A stretch of DNA of 64,000 nucleotides from Euleptes europaea (taxonomy: Eukaryota > Chordata > Lepidosauria > Squamata > Sphaerodactylidae), in contig NC_079323.1 of the NCBI RefSeq assembly GCF_029931775.1, positions 34,180,882-34,244,881 of the forward strand, read 5' to 3'. The notes under the pieces are model-generated. The model saw only the letters and a list, made by a program, of their open reading frames with translations, was not told the DNA's origin and did no database searches. The translations under genes and the position numbers were made by a program. Below, piece after piece: positions 22,135-32,320 of this stretch; the stretch's first letter is position 1; the number at the start of each line of letters is the position of its first letter.

Positions 22135-24500
22135 GTTGGAAAAACAAAAACTCACAGCAAGAATGAAATTAAAAGGAAGCATGCAGTTTATGGGTGATAG
22201 AGAGAAACGGAGGGTTAAACAGGGATTTAAATGATGACTAGTGAACTTTGTAACTATTGATGTAATCCTTTTACTTTAAGAACGATTTTGAAATAAAATC
22301 TGTTACTATATGTGAAATTAATAATAAACACGTATTAACTGTAATGAACTAAATAATTTAGAATTAATTTAGTAATCAAGTTTGATGTATTTTTCTGGAT
22401 TAGAATTTCTACACAAAAGAATAGATAAATTTATAGCAAGATGGAGGAAGATGAGGGGGAAGTCTTTTATTTGAATATCTTTTTATTACTTGATGAATAT
22501 GCTTTTCGATGACGCTGTTAAAGTTTTCTTTTGTATTATCTATGAAATGAATGTGTTGTTGAAAAGTACCCGACAGTAAAATATTGTGAAAATAATAAAA
22601 ATTTTATGAAAAAAAAGAGATTTTTTCTACATAGTCCCCTGCCATTAGAATTTTTTGAAGGACCACATCACCATGCCCTAAGAAGGACTAGTATGCTTGT
22701 TTCTGCAAGGAACCATGGGATGTTGTAACTGCTGAGTGTCAAACAGAAAAATGTTAAAAGAATGGGAGGAAGAATTTGTTTGATAGATTTTCTAACAACC
22801 TTTAAAGTATCCTGGATTGGGACATTGTTGCCCAGCGAGGTATTAATCTCTAGTCACTAATTCTCTTCACTCATTCATCCCTAATTCAGGATACTGCAAG
22901 CTTTTATGGACTCTTACCCCTTTACAATTCAATCACTGGGAGCAGGATTTTGTTAGGCTTGGAGGAAAGTATAGAGATAATTCCCACCCCTGCAGTCTCA
23001 TATGGTATGGGAATGGGTTGTAAAAATGCTCCTCCTGAACTGGACCACTCAGATCCAGAGATGAATGAGCAGCTTTCTGCTCATGTAGACTCAAACATCA
23101 GTATTACTTACCACAGGGTATTAGCTTTATGGCACTAGACCGTATGAGTTATGGAACTAGGCAAGCATGACATTGTTTATTTGCCTCTGCAATCTTCTGC
23201 TATTGTGCTGTTGGGGAGTGGAGTCCTCATTTGTTTTTCCCCTTCCCCAGGGGCCTCCAGCTTGTTCCTTTTAAAACAGAGAACAGCACATAAAATAAAG
23301 GGCGCCTAACAATCTTAATGTTTGTACATATGGGAGAATGGGAAAGACAAATGTGAGGGGAGGGGACAGATACTGGCCACAAAGCAATACCAAGATTGTT
23401 CATTTGTAGTAAAACGTGTATGCTAATTTTATCCAAAGGATCAAAATTGGCAAACAGGCAAAAATGTGTTACAATAAATAGGCTATATAACTGGTAGCTT
23501 TATTATAGATGCACAGTCAAACTGAGAATTCTTAGCAATTGTCAGACTGCCTCCCAACATATGAAACATCCATGCCTTAACATAGGACAGCCTTCTCTTT
23601 AAAGCAGGCTACCATCTTATCCCATCCATTTGTATTTCTTCCAGCAGACCATTCCATATCCTTACATGTAGTATAATCACATACAGCACTTTTTAATCAC
23701 CTAGATTTTCTTTGTAAATGGGTAGGTAGATTTGTAAAACTACACTAGAGACGGAGAACCTTGATTCCATCCATTTACAGAGAGAAACAAATTACTGAAG
23801 AGTGCATTCTGTGATTATTCAATAATAAGTAGGAAAGCAAAGCATTTTCAGAAAGGAAAAGACACAGGTGGGGATAAAGAAGGCTGTGCATTGTGTGATG
23901 TGAAAGAATTTTCTCACCGTGAGTTGTTGAATTTTCCAGTTCTTTGTAAGAGTTAAACATGATGGGTAGCTGTTGTGTAGTTCAGAGAGCCATTCATTAT
24001 GATAGTGTGTATCTGATCATATTGTAGGGGAGATCACCAAATGTCCTGTTTCTAATAAAACTGTAATTGAAGCCTCATAGGACTATTTTTTAAATGCCAT
24101 ATTTCTTCTAGGAACCACAGCAAAGTTAATATATTTATATTTTAGCAAACAACCTGAATGAATAAGTAAAAGGTAATAACAAATATTCTCTATGCATTGT
24201 TGCTTTTTCATCTGTAGTTTATCTTATTTAACTTAAAGCACATAACCTGTCTTTCCAATTGATTTCATTTTTGCTTCAGGTTTTGGAAACAGAGTATTGT
24301 TACAGCTGCTGTAAATTAAGATGCCTGCAAAGGAGAAGCTGTTACTGTACTGACTGGTGTGTTTTGGTCATTAAAAAGAGCAGGTAGGCAAGGGCTTATC
24401 ATGGTAATGTGCTAAAGAACTGTGATGCATCTCTTCAAATATTTATGCTGGATGTCCATGCCCCTCCATGACCTGCATAAAATTCCTTATCAATATCTTT
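22135..24500. other. TRMT10C intron 1, possible alternative untranslated exon
   Basis: Mostly AT-rich sequence with no recognised coding exon. An interval at 24280-24383 has a good acceptor (TTTTTGCTTCAG) and a donor (CAG|GTAGGC) and could be an alternative 5' UTR exon of TRMT10C; nothing else supports it. Confidence 0.3.
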
Positions 24501-24504
24501 AAAA

Positions 24505-25450
24505 GATTCAGATTCAGACACCTTTATTGGCATAGTAAAATAGCAACAAATAAGCCGATTACAAATATGATAACATTAGAATCTAACATCAGATATTCCT
24601 AGTAAATCAATCTAATGCGGTGGGGTTGGGATTGAAGAATTGGAAGGAAAAAACATTCCTAATACAGGTCACTTCCCTTGCTGATCCATTACACCATAGC
24701 TGTACTTCCTCTACATGAATGCCCTCCTAAACAATTCAGCTTGTTTACCCTTAGCCATTCAACTACAACAGGTATTGGTTCAGAGGCACTATAGCATCAC
24801 CATGTGATTTGAATAAAGAAATGTAGAACTGGGTATCACCAGTATAATGGTGGCACCACAATCCAAATCCACAAATGATTTATACCAAGGGCTTCACATA
24901 GCTATTGAATAACATGAGATCAGACCTGAAACTAAACTGAAAGGAGTCTAGGGCAGATGATTTGTCCAGAAATGCCTGCAATTGCTGTGCAACCACTTTT
25001 TCTATCATTTTTGCCCAGGAAGAGCAATAATTAGCCAGTTTTTCTTTAGCTGTGTATTTTTTTAAGTAATAGACAAATGACCGCCTGTTTTGAGGCACAA
25101 TTAAATGTGCCCTGCGTCAGTGATTTATTTATGATGGATATTAGGGACTCATTGATGTGATGTTTACATGCTTTAAATATCCAGGATAGGCACAAGGGGT
25201 GGCTTCCAGAGATTCCAGCATCCTGGCTGTATCCATCATAGTAACCAGATCATAGTGATCTATAAAGGGACTGGATGCTATGTTGGGGGTTTGTCTCAGC
25301 TGTATATCACCGTTTTCTAAATCAGCGTATTTGAGAGACTTTCTTAGCAAATAGCTTTGTAAGAGTATCACAGTTAATTGCCACAGCTTTCTTACAGCCA
25401 TAACCTTCATTCCAGCATCCTTAGCTGCCTAAAGGTTTTCTTGGACAGTT
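24505..25450 (-). mobile_element. Decayed LINE (L2-like) on the minus strand
   Basis: The minus strand encodes broken reverse-transcriptase-like stretches, for example SSWAKMIEKVVAQQLQAFLD at about 24957-25018, comparable with the LPFLxKxLEKVVAxQLQ motif of L2/CR1-type LINEs. The left side (gattcagacacctttattgg) resembles a LINE 3' end. Several pieces are out of frame with one another. Confidence 0.6.
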
Positions 25451-25643
25451 TCACCCATTCTTCCTTGAGATATTGCAAGGTTTGAATATGTACTTTAGCT
25501 GGGGATGCATATTAAGAGGCATATATATTTCTGTTGTAATATGATAAGTTTAGAAGCAGTTTCACTATAGCTTACGTCTGCTAATTTGCAATTTTCTATC
25601 TATATATATTTGCAGATAACTGTTGGATGCCACATTTCCAAAC

Positions 25644-26948
25644 ATGAAAATTTTCAACAAGCATCTGTTTAATGTTGTTAGAAGACTTTGCTTCCCTTTA
25701 GCTGTACAAGGTGGGCTAAAAAGGAGGTTCTTTTTTATGAGGCCTTGCACAGTAGTTACTTGCAGAACATTTGCTCTGTCTCCTTTGCTGAATAAGGATT
25801 CATCATCAGGCAGCACTGAAAAATTAGATTTGGATGGATGGAAACATGTTGTGCGATCTGTGTCACAAGAACAAACCAGTGAGAAAATATCAGAGAATGA
25901 TGGTGACTCCAATTTAGCGGCTACTAGGGATCTTATTGAGATGTCGAGATTATTGGGTAAAGCTGTTCCAGAACACATCAGTGAAGAACAATTCAAAATC
26001 TTAATGGAATGTCCTACTAAGACTTCCAAAAGGAAATATTTAAAATTCTTGACTATAAAGGAACGTATAAAGAGAGCCCAGAAAGAAAAGAAGCATGAAA
26101 AACAAAAGCAAGTGGAGGAGGAAAAGAAACTAAAAGCTAATGAAAATAATAATGGTGAGCCGAAGAATACATTTTTAATGAGGTTTTGGTCCAAGTCTGA
26201 GGATACTTTATTCCACTGGAGAGCTGCTCAGTCTATGATCTTCGGACAGCCTTTGGTATTTGATATGGCCTATGAAAACTGTATGTCACAAAGAGAAATG
26301 GAAAATGCAGTGAAACAAATGGTAGAATCTGAAGGGGTCAATCGTAAAGCTATGGACCCATTTCACTTTCATTACTGTAATCTCAAAGTGGATGGTCCTT
26401 ATCACAAAGTGTTTCTCAAACGCTATGGAGAAGCATGGGATAAGTTGTTTGTGACAGTGACAGAAAAGAGTCATGTTGAAGTCTTCCCACGAGATCAGCT
26501 TGTTTATTTAACTGCTGATTCTCCTAATGTAATGAAAACTTTTGAGCATGATAAAATCTATATAATTGGATCTCTAGTTGACAAGTCAATACAGAGAGGA
26601 GTCTCCCTCGCCCAAGCAAAACGGCTGAATTTGGCAACAGCACGGCTTCCTTTGGACAACTACTTGCAGTGGGAGGAAGGTGCCAAAAACCTTACTCTAG
26701 ACCAAATGCTGCAAATCTTAATGACTCTGAAAGACACTGGGGATTGGGTGAAAGCTTTGCAGTTTGTTCCAAAAAGAAAACATGCAGGTTTTGTAGTCCC
26801 TGCCTTTTATTCAAAGGATCACCTCGAGACTAGGAAGAGAATGAAAGTGCCTGACAAAACAACTGGTCAAGAAAAGGCGAGCAACCAGTTTGCAAGGAAC
26901 TTCGTAGCACGGCAAACCCAGAGAAAGTGGTGGGAAGATGAATCTTAA
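25644..26948 (+). CDS. TRMT10C: TRMT10C (MRPP1), mitochondrial tRNA methyltransferase / RNase P subunit
   Basis: A single coding exon of 434 codons follows acceptor ATATTTGCAG (25616-25618); human TRMT10C is also coded in one exon (403 aa). ATG 25644 (MKIFNKHLFN) is the first in-frame ATG after the acceptor. The N-terminus is basic and suits a mitochondrial presequence. A lysine/glutamate-rich coiled segment follows (about residues 135-175), then the SPOUT-fold Trm10 domain from QPLVFDMAYENCMS to the C-terminus. The catalytic aspartate, human D314, is kept in GSLVDKS; LNLATARLPLDNYLQW and FVPKRKHAGF are also conserved. The protein forms, with HSD17B10, the m1A9/m1G9 methyltransferase platform on mitochondrial pre-tRNAs, and joins PRORP in 5' cleavage. 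AATAAA lies at 27028-27033. Confidence 0.96.
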   Translation: MKIFNKHLFNVVRRLCFPLAVQGGLKRRFFFMRPCTVVTCRTFALSPLLNKDSSSGSTEKLDLDGWKHVVRSVSQEQTSEKISENDGDSNLAATRDLIEMSRLLGKAVPEHISEEQFKILMECPTKTSKRKYLKFLTIKERIKRAQKEKKHEKQKQVEEEKKLKANENNNGEPKNTFLMRFWSKSEDTLFHWRAAQSMIFGQPLVFDMAYENCMSQREMENAVKQMVESEGVNRKAMDPFHFHYCNLKVDGPYHKVFLKRYGEAWDKLFVTVTEKSHVEVFPRDQLVYLTADSPNVMKTFEHDKIYIIGSLVDKSIQRGVSLAQAKRLNLATARLPLDNYLQWEEGAKNLTLDQMLQILMTLKDTGDWVKALQFVPKRKHAGFVVPAFYSKDHLETRKRMKVPDKTTGQEKASNQFARNFVARQTQRKWWEDES

Positions 26949-27027
26949 TATATTGTTCACCAGGTTATGAGTCATGCAAGTTTTCAATTTAGCTTGAATG
27001 TGTTAATGTGCATTTTATTACCTAAAA

Positions 27028-27033
27028 AATAAA
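27028..27033 (+). terminator. TRMT10C: TRMT10C polyadenylation signal
   Basis: AATAAA 80 bp past the stop codon, in an AT-rich context. Confidence 0.65.
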
Positions 27034-27652
27034 ATAGGGTAAAACCATCCCTGTGCTCAGCTCGAAAAACAATATTATTTTGTATGTGACCCAGCTGAAC
27101 TCTTGAAAAAATCCTAGGGCTTTCTGCAGTTGCTCAGAAGGGGTGCTTGCAAAAACAAAACAAAAAACCCCCATGCTACAAACAGATGCCTACCTTGCTA
27201 ATCTCATTCCCACCAAGTTTCAGCAATAGTCCTTGCTTTAGTAATCAGCACTGTCGCAGGGGTTGTAATTCCAGTTCCAGTATTCCTGGTTATCATTTCC
27301 TATCAGAATGGATTAAAATTATAGTTTGAATTAGGAGACCAAGAAAAGTATAAGGTGAAAAGTACTACAGTTCTCATAAACACTGGCAGAAAGTCACAGC
27401 TAAGAAGATTAGAATTGCAAGAATAGAGCCTATCCTGTATTTAACAAGCTCTTGCTCACTGTTGGTTATTACCCCTTCTCCCAACAGCGTAAGTCAGTTT
27501 CTCAGGAAGTGCAGCTAGAAGTAGGCCCTGTTTTGAATTAGGCCCTGATTTAAAGAGCCCTGGTCCTGACTTGAAAATGGGTTGAGAATTTTTGAGTTGA
27601 GAATTTGCATTATAACCATTTGCCCTCATCTGAAATTTGCAAGCATCTGAAA

Positions 27653-27753
27653 TATCTCTTAACGTTAAACTGCATTTAAATCAGTGGGATCAATTTAAAA
27701 ATTTTAATAAATCTCTTAAACTGCATTTAAATCAGTGGGATCAATTTAATAAA
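27653..27753 (+). repeat. ~50-bp tandem duplication next to the TRMT10C partial copy
   Basis: Two near-identical blocks, each atctcttaa ... actgcatttaaatcagtggg ... atcaattta, lie in tandem, the second abutting the partial TRMT10C copy at 27754. The arrangement suggests that both duplications formed in one rearrangement. Confidence 0.75.
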
Positions 27754-27939
27754 TTGTTTGTGACAGTGTCAGAAAAGAGTCATGTTGAAGTCTTCCCACG
27801 AGATCAGCTTGTTTATTTAACTGCTGATTCTCCTAATGTAATGAAAACATTTGAGCATGATAAAATCTATATAATTGGATCTCTAGTTGACAAGTCAATA
27901 CAGAGAGGAGTCTCCCTCGCCCAAGCAAAACGGCTGAAT
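27754..27939 (+). pseudogene. TRMT10C: Partial local duplication of TRMT10C coding sequence
   Basis: This 186-bp segment matches 26445-26630 inside the TRMT10C catalytic domain with only two differences (about 99% identity) and in the same orientation. It keeps an open frame covering [15 protein letters not shown] and the GSLVDKS motif, but lacks the rest of the gene, a start codon of its own and splice sites. Both breakpoints are abrupt. The high identity in non-coding surroundings indicates a recent event or gene conversion. It is about 0.8 kb past the TRMT10C stop codon. Confidence 0.9.
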
Positions 27940-28784
27940 GTTCTTCAATACACTCATTGAAATTGGTGATACTTGTGCCTGGAATCAACAAAGACCTCCA
28001 ATAATCTAGGCTTTTAATCATATCAAAATATGACTATGCAAACAGACCACCATTGCTGAGTCATCCTATTTCTAATTAGAGAGGGTCAAAAGCAAAATAA
28101 ATATTGTCTAAAATAGTTACTTTTAAGTTGAGGTCAGAAAAGTATTGTACCAACAGCTGTGGCTTTCATGGCATGAAAAAGTCTATAGAGTATTACCCCT
28201 GGAAGTTTGTTGGAAGTCCCAGCCTTAGCAATGCACATGTCATTTTTTGAGTACTTGTTATGCTATATTACCGGTGGAGAGCAACTGATAACTCAGCTGT
28301 ATTGCAGTGTTGGGGCCAGCCAGTGAGCATTGGTACAATGAACTGTGTCTACTTTAAACAGTTGTCAGACAAGAATCATAAGAGTACAGTCTTTCTAGTA
28401 AATTACGAATAGACTGATACAGGAATTGCATAAATGTAAATATTGTGAGCTGCCTTGATTGTAACATGTTGAAAATAAAAGCTGATTTGGTTATGATTTA
28501 GTTTTATTGTTTCCTTTGTATGAGCTATGTTTATAAAAAAATTCACAAACTTATAAAACACACTTTCGTTTCCCTGATATGGCTTGTTTGCAGTGATTTC
28601 CAGTATATATATTGTAGCTAAAAGAAAATACTAAAGTATATTTAACACAAAAGGAAAGTTACACCTTTTTATGCTGCATGGACATGTAAAGTCCAGAAGT
28701 TATGAAATAGGCTTTAAAATAGGAAAATATAAACATTGATTTTGGGGCTTAAAAATATTTTGACTCGGATGATAAAATAAGATA

Positions 28785-29225
28785 TTGTGTGTGTGTGTGT
28801 GTTAAGTGCCATCAAGTTGCTTCTAACTCATGGCGACCCTATGAATGAAAGTTCTCTAAAATGTCCTATCTTTGACAGCTTTGCTCAGGTCTTGCAAATT
28901 GAGGGCTGTGGCTTCCTTTATTGAGTTCATCCATCTCTTGTTGGGTCTTCCTCTTTTCCTGCTGCCCTCAACTTTTCCTAGCTTGACTGTCTTTTCCAGT
29001 GACTTGTCGTCTCATGATGTGACCAAAATACAATAGCCTCAGTTTAGTCATTTTAGCTTCTAGGGTCAGTTCAGGCCTCATTTGATCTATAACCCGCTGA
29101 TTTGTTTTTTTGGCAGTCCACGGTATCCGTAACACTTTCCTCCAACACCACATTTCAAAGGAATCTATTCTCTTCCTATCAGCTTTCTTCAATGTCCAGC
29201 TTTCACACCCATACATAGTAAAAAT
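28785..29225 (-). mobile_element. BovB (RTE clade) LINE, 3' end of ORF
   Basis: On the minus strand it encodes MYGCESWTLKKADRKRIDSF followed by the WCWRKVLRIPW and LRLLYFGHIMRR motifs, the C-terminal part of the BovB reverse transcriptase ORF. It ends with the family tail ggtcgccatgagttagaagc...cacttaacacacac. The 5' part is missing, as is usual for LINE copies. Confidence 0.85.
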
Positions 29226-29265
29226 AAGATATTAACTGGTCATAAACTGCTCGGTTATTCCCTAG

Positions 29266-30541
29266 TGTCAAGGAGGTCCCGCCTGCCCTCCAGCAAACCG
29301 GTTCCTCCTTGGGTCAAAAGTTGCCAAATGTTTCCCACTGGGCTTCAGGACTCTCCCTAAAGCACAATGCGGGTAGACTCTGCTACCTTGTCGAGGAGAC
29401 TCGGTCTGCTCTCCAGCAGGCCGATTCCTCTGTAGTTCAAAGTCACTAAATGTTTCCCTAAGGAAACCCAAATTCCTTACTGTGCCCCAGGATTCCCCCT
29501 TTGAGCGTAGTACAGGTATTTCGCCACCAGCTCTCAATTCCAAAAGGCTGGCTTTCCCAGGGATGAGCTGAGAGCTACTCTTCCCCAGCCAGTTTCCCAA
29601 AAGTCAAAACCAAGCAAAAACCGTCCCTGCAGAGTAGAGCTTCTGCCAGGGGGAGGCTTATTGCCACAAAACACTAGGGTAGGTGGTTTCCCACACACAC
29701 ACACACACTCAGGCACTTGGATTTAGCCCTGAGACCCAAAAAAGGTATCTCAGACTTCAATATAAAGTCTATAAGTTTATTTAATAAAATGTGCTCGTTA
29801 CAGAAAGGAAATTGTTTGCGAGGCAGATAGCATAAAAACAAGAAATCTTAGCAATCTCTAACTTCACAGTAGTTCTTTAAGTTTCAGGCAAAATAGGCAA
29901 AGTTTCCAAGAGAGTAACAAATGCAAGGTTTTAGTTGATTTATAGTTACCAAGACCCAGTTTTGGTCCTAACACGCAGTGTCAGCCCTTCATGGTTCCCA
30001 GATGATGATCGCTTGGAGACATGACCAGCATGTCCCCCTCCCAAGCTTCATGATTTTGATTAGAACAGAGTTCATATTTATCTCTCCCATCTCATTGGGT
30101 GATGGCCATTCCGCCCAATGAGATGTTGGGGATGCAATAAACTTCTAAGATATTTGGCATGACACCTCTAGGCCTTTTGAAGTTACAGATGTATTTGCAT
30201 CTCTGCAGCAATACAAAACATCTGGGCTCCTTCAAGCTTTTGAGATGTCAGGCTTCTAACAGGATTATCACCAAAAGAACAGATAGCTGATTTACAATAG
30301 GAAGGCTTTGAAATGGAGGTGCTTTGAAGTGGAGGTGGCAATGCCTCCGGTCTCCACACCTTTTCCCCCAAAGTGAAGTGGCTTCCCATGGGAAATGGGA
30401 ATGGTTTCTCACGGGAATGGTTTGTGAGAGAGCTGGTCATCAGCTCCCAGAGTCTGATATCAAGACATTGAAGACATAGAAGGCCGCAGCCTGAACCAAG
30501 GTTTGGTGATCAGAAGAAGAGCAAGGTTGCTTTTCTTTACA
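29266..30541 (-). mobile_element. Solo LTR of an endogenous retrovirus-like element
   Basis: A 1276-bp block has TG...CA termini (TGTCAAGG and TTTACA as read on the plus strand) and an exact 5-bp target duplication cctag (29261-29265, 30542-30546). A polyadenylation-like TTTATTAAATAAA region near 29775 and a TATA-like ATAAATA upstream of it on the minus strand suggest minus orientation. An internal ~125-bp segment is present twice in diverged form (29270-29400 and 29395-29520). No internal region or partner LTR is present. Fossil only. Confidence 0.7.
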
Positions 30542-30654
30542 CCTAGGTTCTGAATTAAATCATTCTTATTTGCTGGTTACAGCTATAGGATCATTTACTT
30601 GCCAAGTGCCAATTTACATACGTGCTTTTATTTTAGGCTGCTTAAAAGTTGCAA

Positions 30655-30800
30655 CTCTGTACTCAGTTGTACCACAGCCTTCAATTTGCATGATCTGAGC
30701 AAGGCTGTTAAATATAGGACATTTTGGAGGACTTTCATTCATAGGTTCGCCATGAGTCGGAAGCGACTTGACTGCACTTAACACACACACACACACACTC
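30655..30800 (+). mobile_element. BovB LINE 3' end (short)
   Basis: Contains tcaatttgcatgatctgagc, gactttcattcataggttcg and ccatgagtcggaagcgactt followed by cacttaa(CA)n, the 3' end of the BovB family on the plus strand. Confidence 0.8.
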
Positions 30801-30849
30801 AGCTGTAAGAAAATACATAGCGCTCTGTGGGATTCACTTCTGGGTTTTT

Positions 30850-31017
30850 ATATAGAATCATAAGAGTTGGGAGGCCATCTAGCCCAAGTCCCTGCTCAAT
30901 GCAGGATCAGCCAAGAGCATCCCTAACCAGTGTTCGTCCAGCTGCTGCTTGAAGACTGCTAGTGAGGGGAGAGCTCACCGCCTCCCTAAGGCAGCCGATT
31001 GCACTGCTGAACTACTC
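30850..31017 (+). mobile_element. CR1-like LINE 3' region
   Basis: aatcataagagttgggaggcc atctagcccaagtccctgctcaatgcaggatc is a typical CR1 segment on the plus strand. It is truncated at its 3' side by the palindromic repeat that follows. Confidence 0.75.
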
Positions 31018-31065
31018 ACTACGCATGGGAGGTTTTGCCTTGGATTTGCCGCTCTCTAGATGCAC

Positions 31066-31292
31066 GCCTAGCCCTGACCTGGATGGCCCAGGCTAGCCTG
31101 ATCTCGGCAGATCTCAGAAGCTAAGCAGGGTCAGCCCTGGATAGTATTTGGATGGGAGACCACAAAGGAATACCAGGGTTGCTATGCAGAGGAAGGCACT
31201 GGCAAACCACCTCTGTTAGTCTCTTGCCATGAAAACCCCAAAAAGGGGTCGCCATAAGTCGGCTGTGACTTGACGGCACTTAACACACACAC
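31066..31292 (+). mobile_element. 5S rRNA-derived SINE with BovB-like tail
   Basis: The head reads gatctcggcagatctcagaa gctaagcagggtcagccctgg, tatttggatgggagacca and gaataccagggttgctatg, clearly descended from 5S rRNA. The body (ggcactggcaaaccacctct) and tail (gtcgccataagtcggctgtg...cacttaacacaca) are those of the tRNA-headed SINEs and BovB ends. The target duplication agatgcac (31058-31065, 31293-31300) is exact. Confidence 0.92.
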
Positions 31293-31361
31293 AGATGCAC
31301 ACCTTCCCCATCCGAATTCTCAGAACTCTGCATGGGGACTTACTGTTCACTTTTGAGAATG

Positions 31362-31599
31362 TGTGTGTGTGTGTGTGTGTTAAGTGCCGTCAAGTCGCCT
31401 CTGACTCATGGCGACCCTATGAATGAAAGTCCTCAACAATGTTCTCTCTTTGACAGCCCTGCTCAGATCCTGCAAATTGAAGGCTGTGGCTTCCTTTATT
31501 GAGTCCATCCATCCCTTGTTGGGTCCTCCTCTTTTCCTGCTGCTCTCCACTTTTCCTAGCATGACGGTCTTTTCCAGTGACTCTTGTCTCATGACGTGG
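31362..31599 (-). mobile_element. BovB LINE 3' end inserted in the palindromic element
   Basis: On the minus strand it ends ggcgaccatgag-like wording, cacttaa and (CA)n, with the upstream BovB 3' ORF region (tcattgaggaagccacagcc-like in reverse). The target duplication tttgagaatg (31352-31361, 31600-31609) is exact. Confidence 0.85.
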
Positions 31600-31739
31600 T
31601 TTGAGAATGTAGATGGGGGAAATGTTCCTCTAAAGGGGGGCAAAGCCAAGGCAAAACTTCCCGTGCACAAATGTCCACTGTAAAACAAACAAAAACAAAA
31701 AAAACGGCTTGCAGTGAACCGGAATTTACGGTCACCCCA

Positions 31740-32320
31740 GAAGCAAGATGACTCTGGGAGCGCAGATTATAGACGTCACAGAGGCGACATGGAAACGAAC
31801 CTCCTCTGCCCCCCCCTTTTTTTGCGCCTAGGGAGGCGGGGACGACTGAGCCGCCGCACTGCGCATGCGCGAGACTCGCCAGCGAGGAGGAGGCGGTGGG
31901 GGAAAATGGCGGACGGCAAAGCGGACGACGCGAAGCTGAGGCGGCCGCCGCTTGACGGAGGTGAACACGCTGCGTCGCTCTGACTCTCACTCCCTTCCCT
32001 GCATGAGGGGCTCTTGGGGGGGAGGGGGGTTAGAGCCCAGCTTAGGGGTCTCGCGTGTCGGGAAGAGCGGGGAGAGGAGGTGCCAGGCGTCCTTCGCAGC
32101 CCTCAAGGGCCTTGGGGCTGTTCGGCTCCCTCCCGGCGCCCCAACCGGAGCAGAACCGCCGTCTAGTGTTTCGGGGCTGGTTTTCCGCGGCCCAGTCTCT
32201 TGTGTGGAAAACCCCTGCGGCTTTCTGCTGGCTCGCCGTAGCCCCCTAACTGGCTGGTGGCGGCCGATTTGGGGGCAGGGGCCGACAGTAAACCGCCTGA
32301 GTGCCTTGAATGTTTTCTTG
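31740..32320 (+). promoter_or_regulatory. PCNP: PCNP CpG-island promoter with NRF1-type palindrome
   Basis: CpG-rich, TATA-less DNA around the PCNP start codon (31906). The perfect palindrome TGCGCATGCGC at 31860-31870, about 36 bp before the ATG, matches the NRF1 consensus. This fits a housekeeping promoter; binding itself is inferred. Confidence 0.75.

Larger units (their letters stand above)
31018..31690. mobile_element. Palindromic DNA element with two nested insertions, beside the PCNP promoter
   Basis: The left arm (gcatgggaggttttgccttgg...gccgctctctagatgcac) and the right arm (gggggcaaagccaaggcaaaacttcccgtgcac, near 31640) are inverted repeats, and both match the family at 11.17-11.48 kb. 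A 5S-headed SINE (31066-31292) and a BovB end (31362-31599), each with its own target duplication, interrupt it. Removing them leaves a palindrome of about 200 bp. It ends about 50 bp before the PCNP CpG island. Confidence 0.7.

Noticed and set aside
31066-31292. 5S rRNA gene
   Set aside because: The 5S-like part is truncated and diverged and joined to a SINE body and LINE-type tail; target repeats show it is a retroposed SINE.
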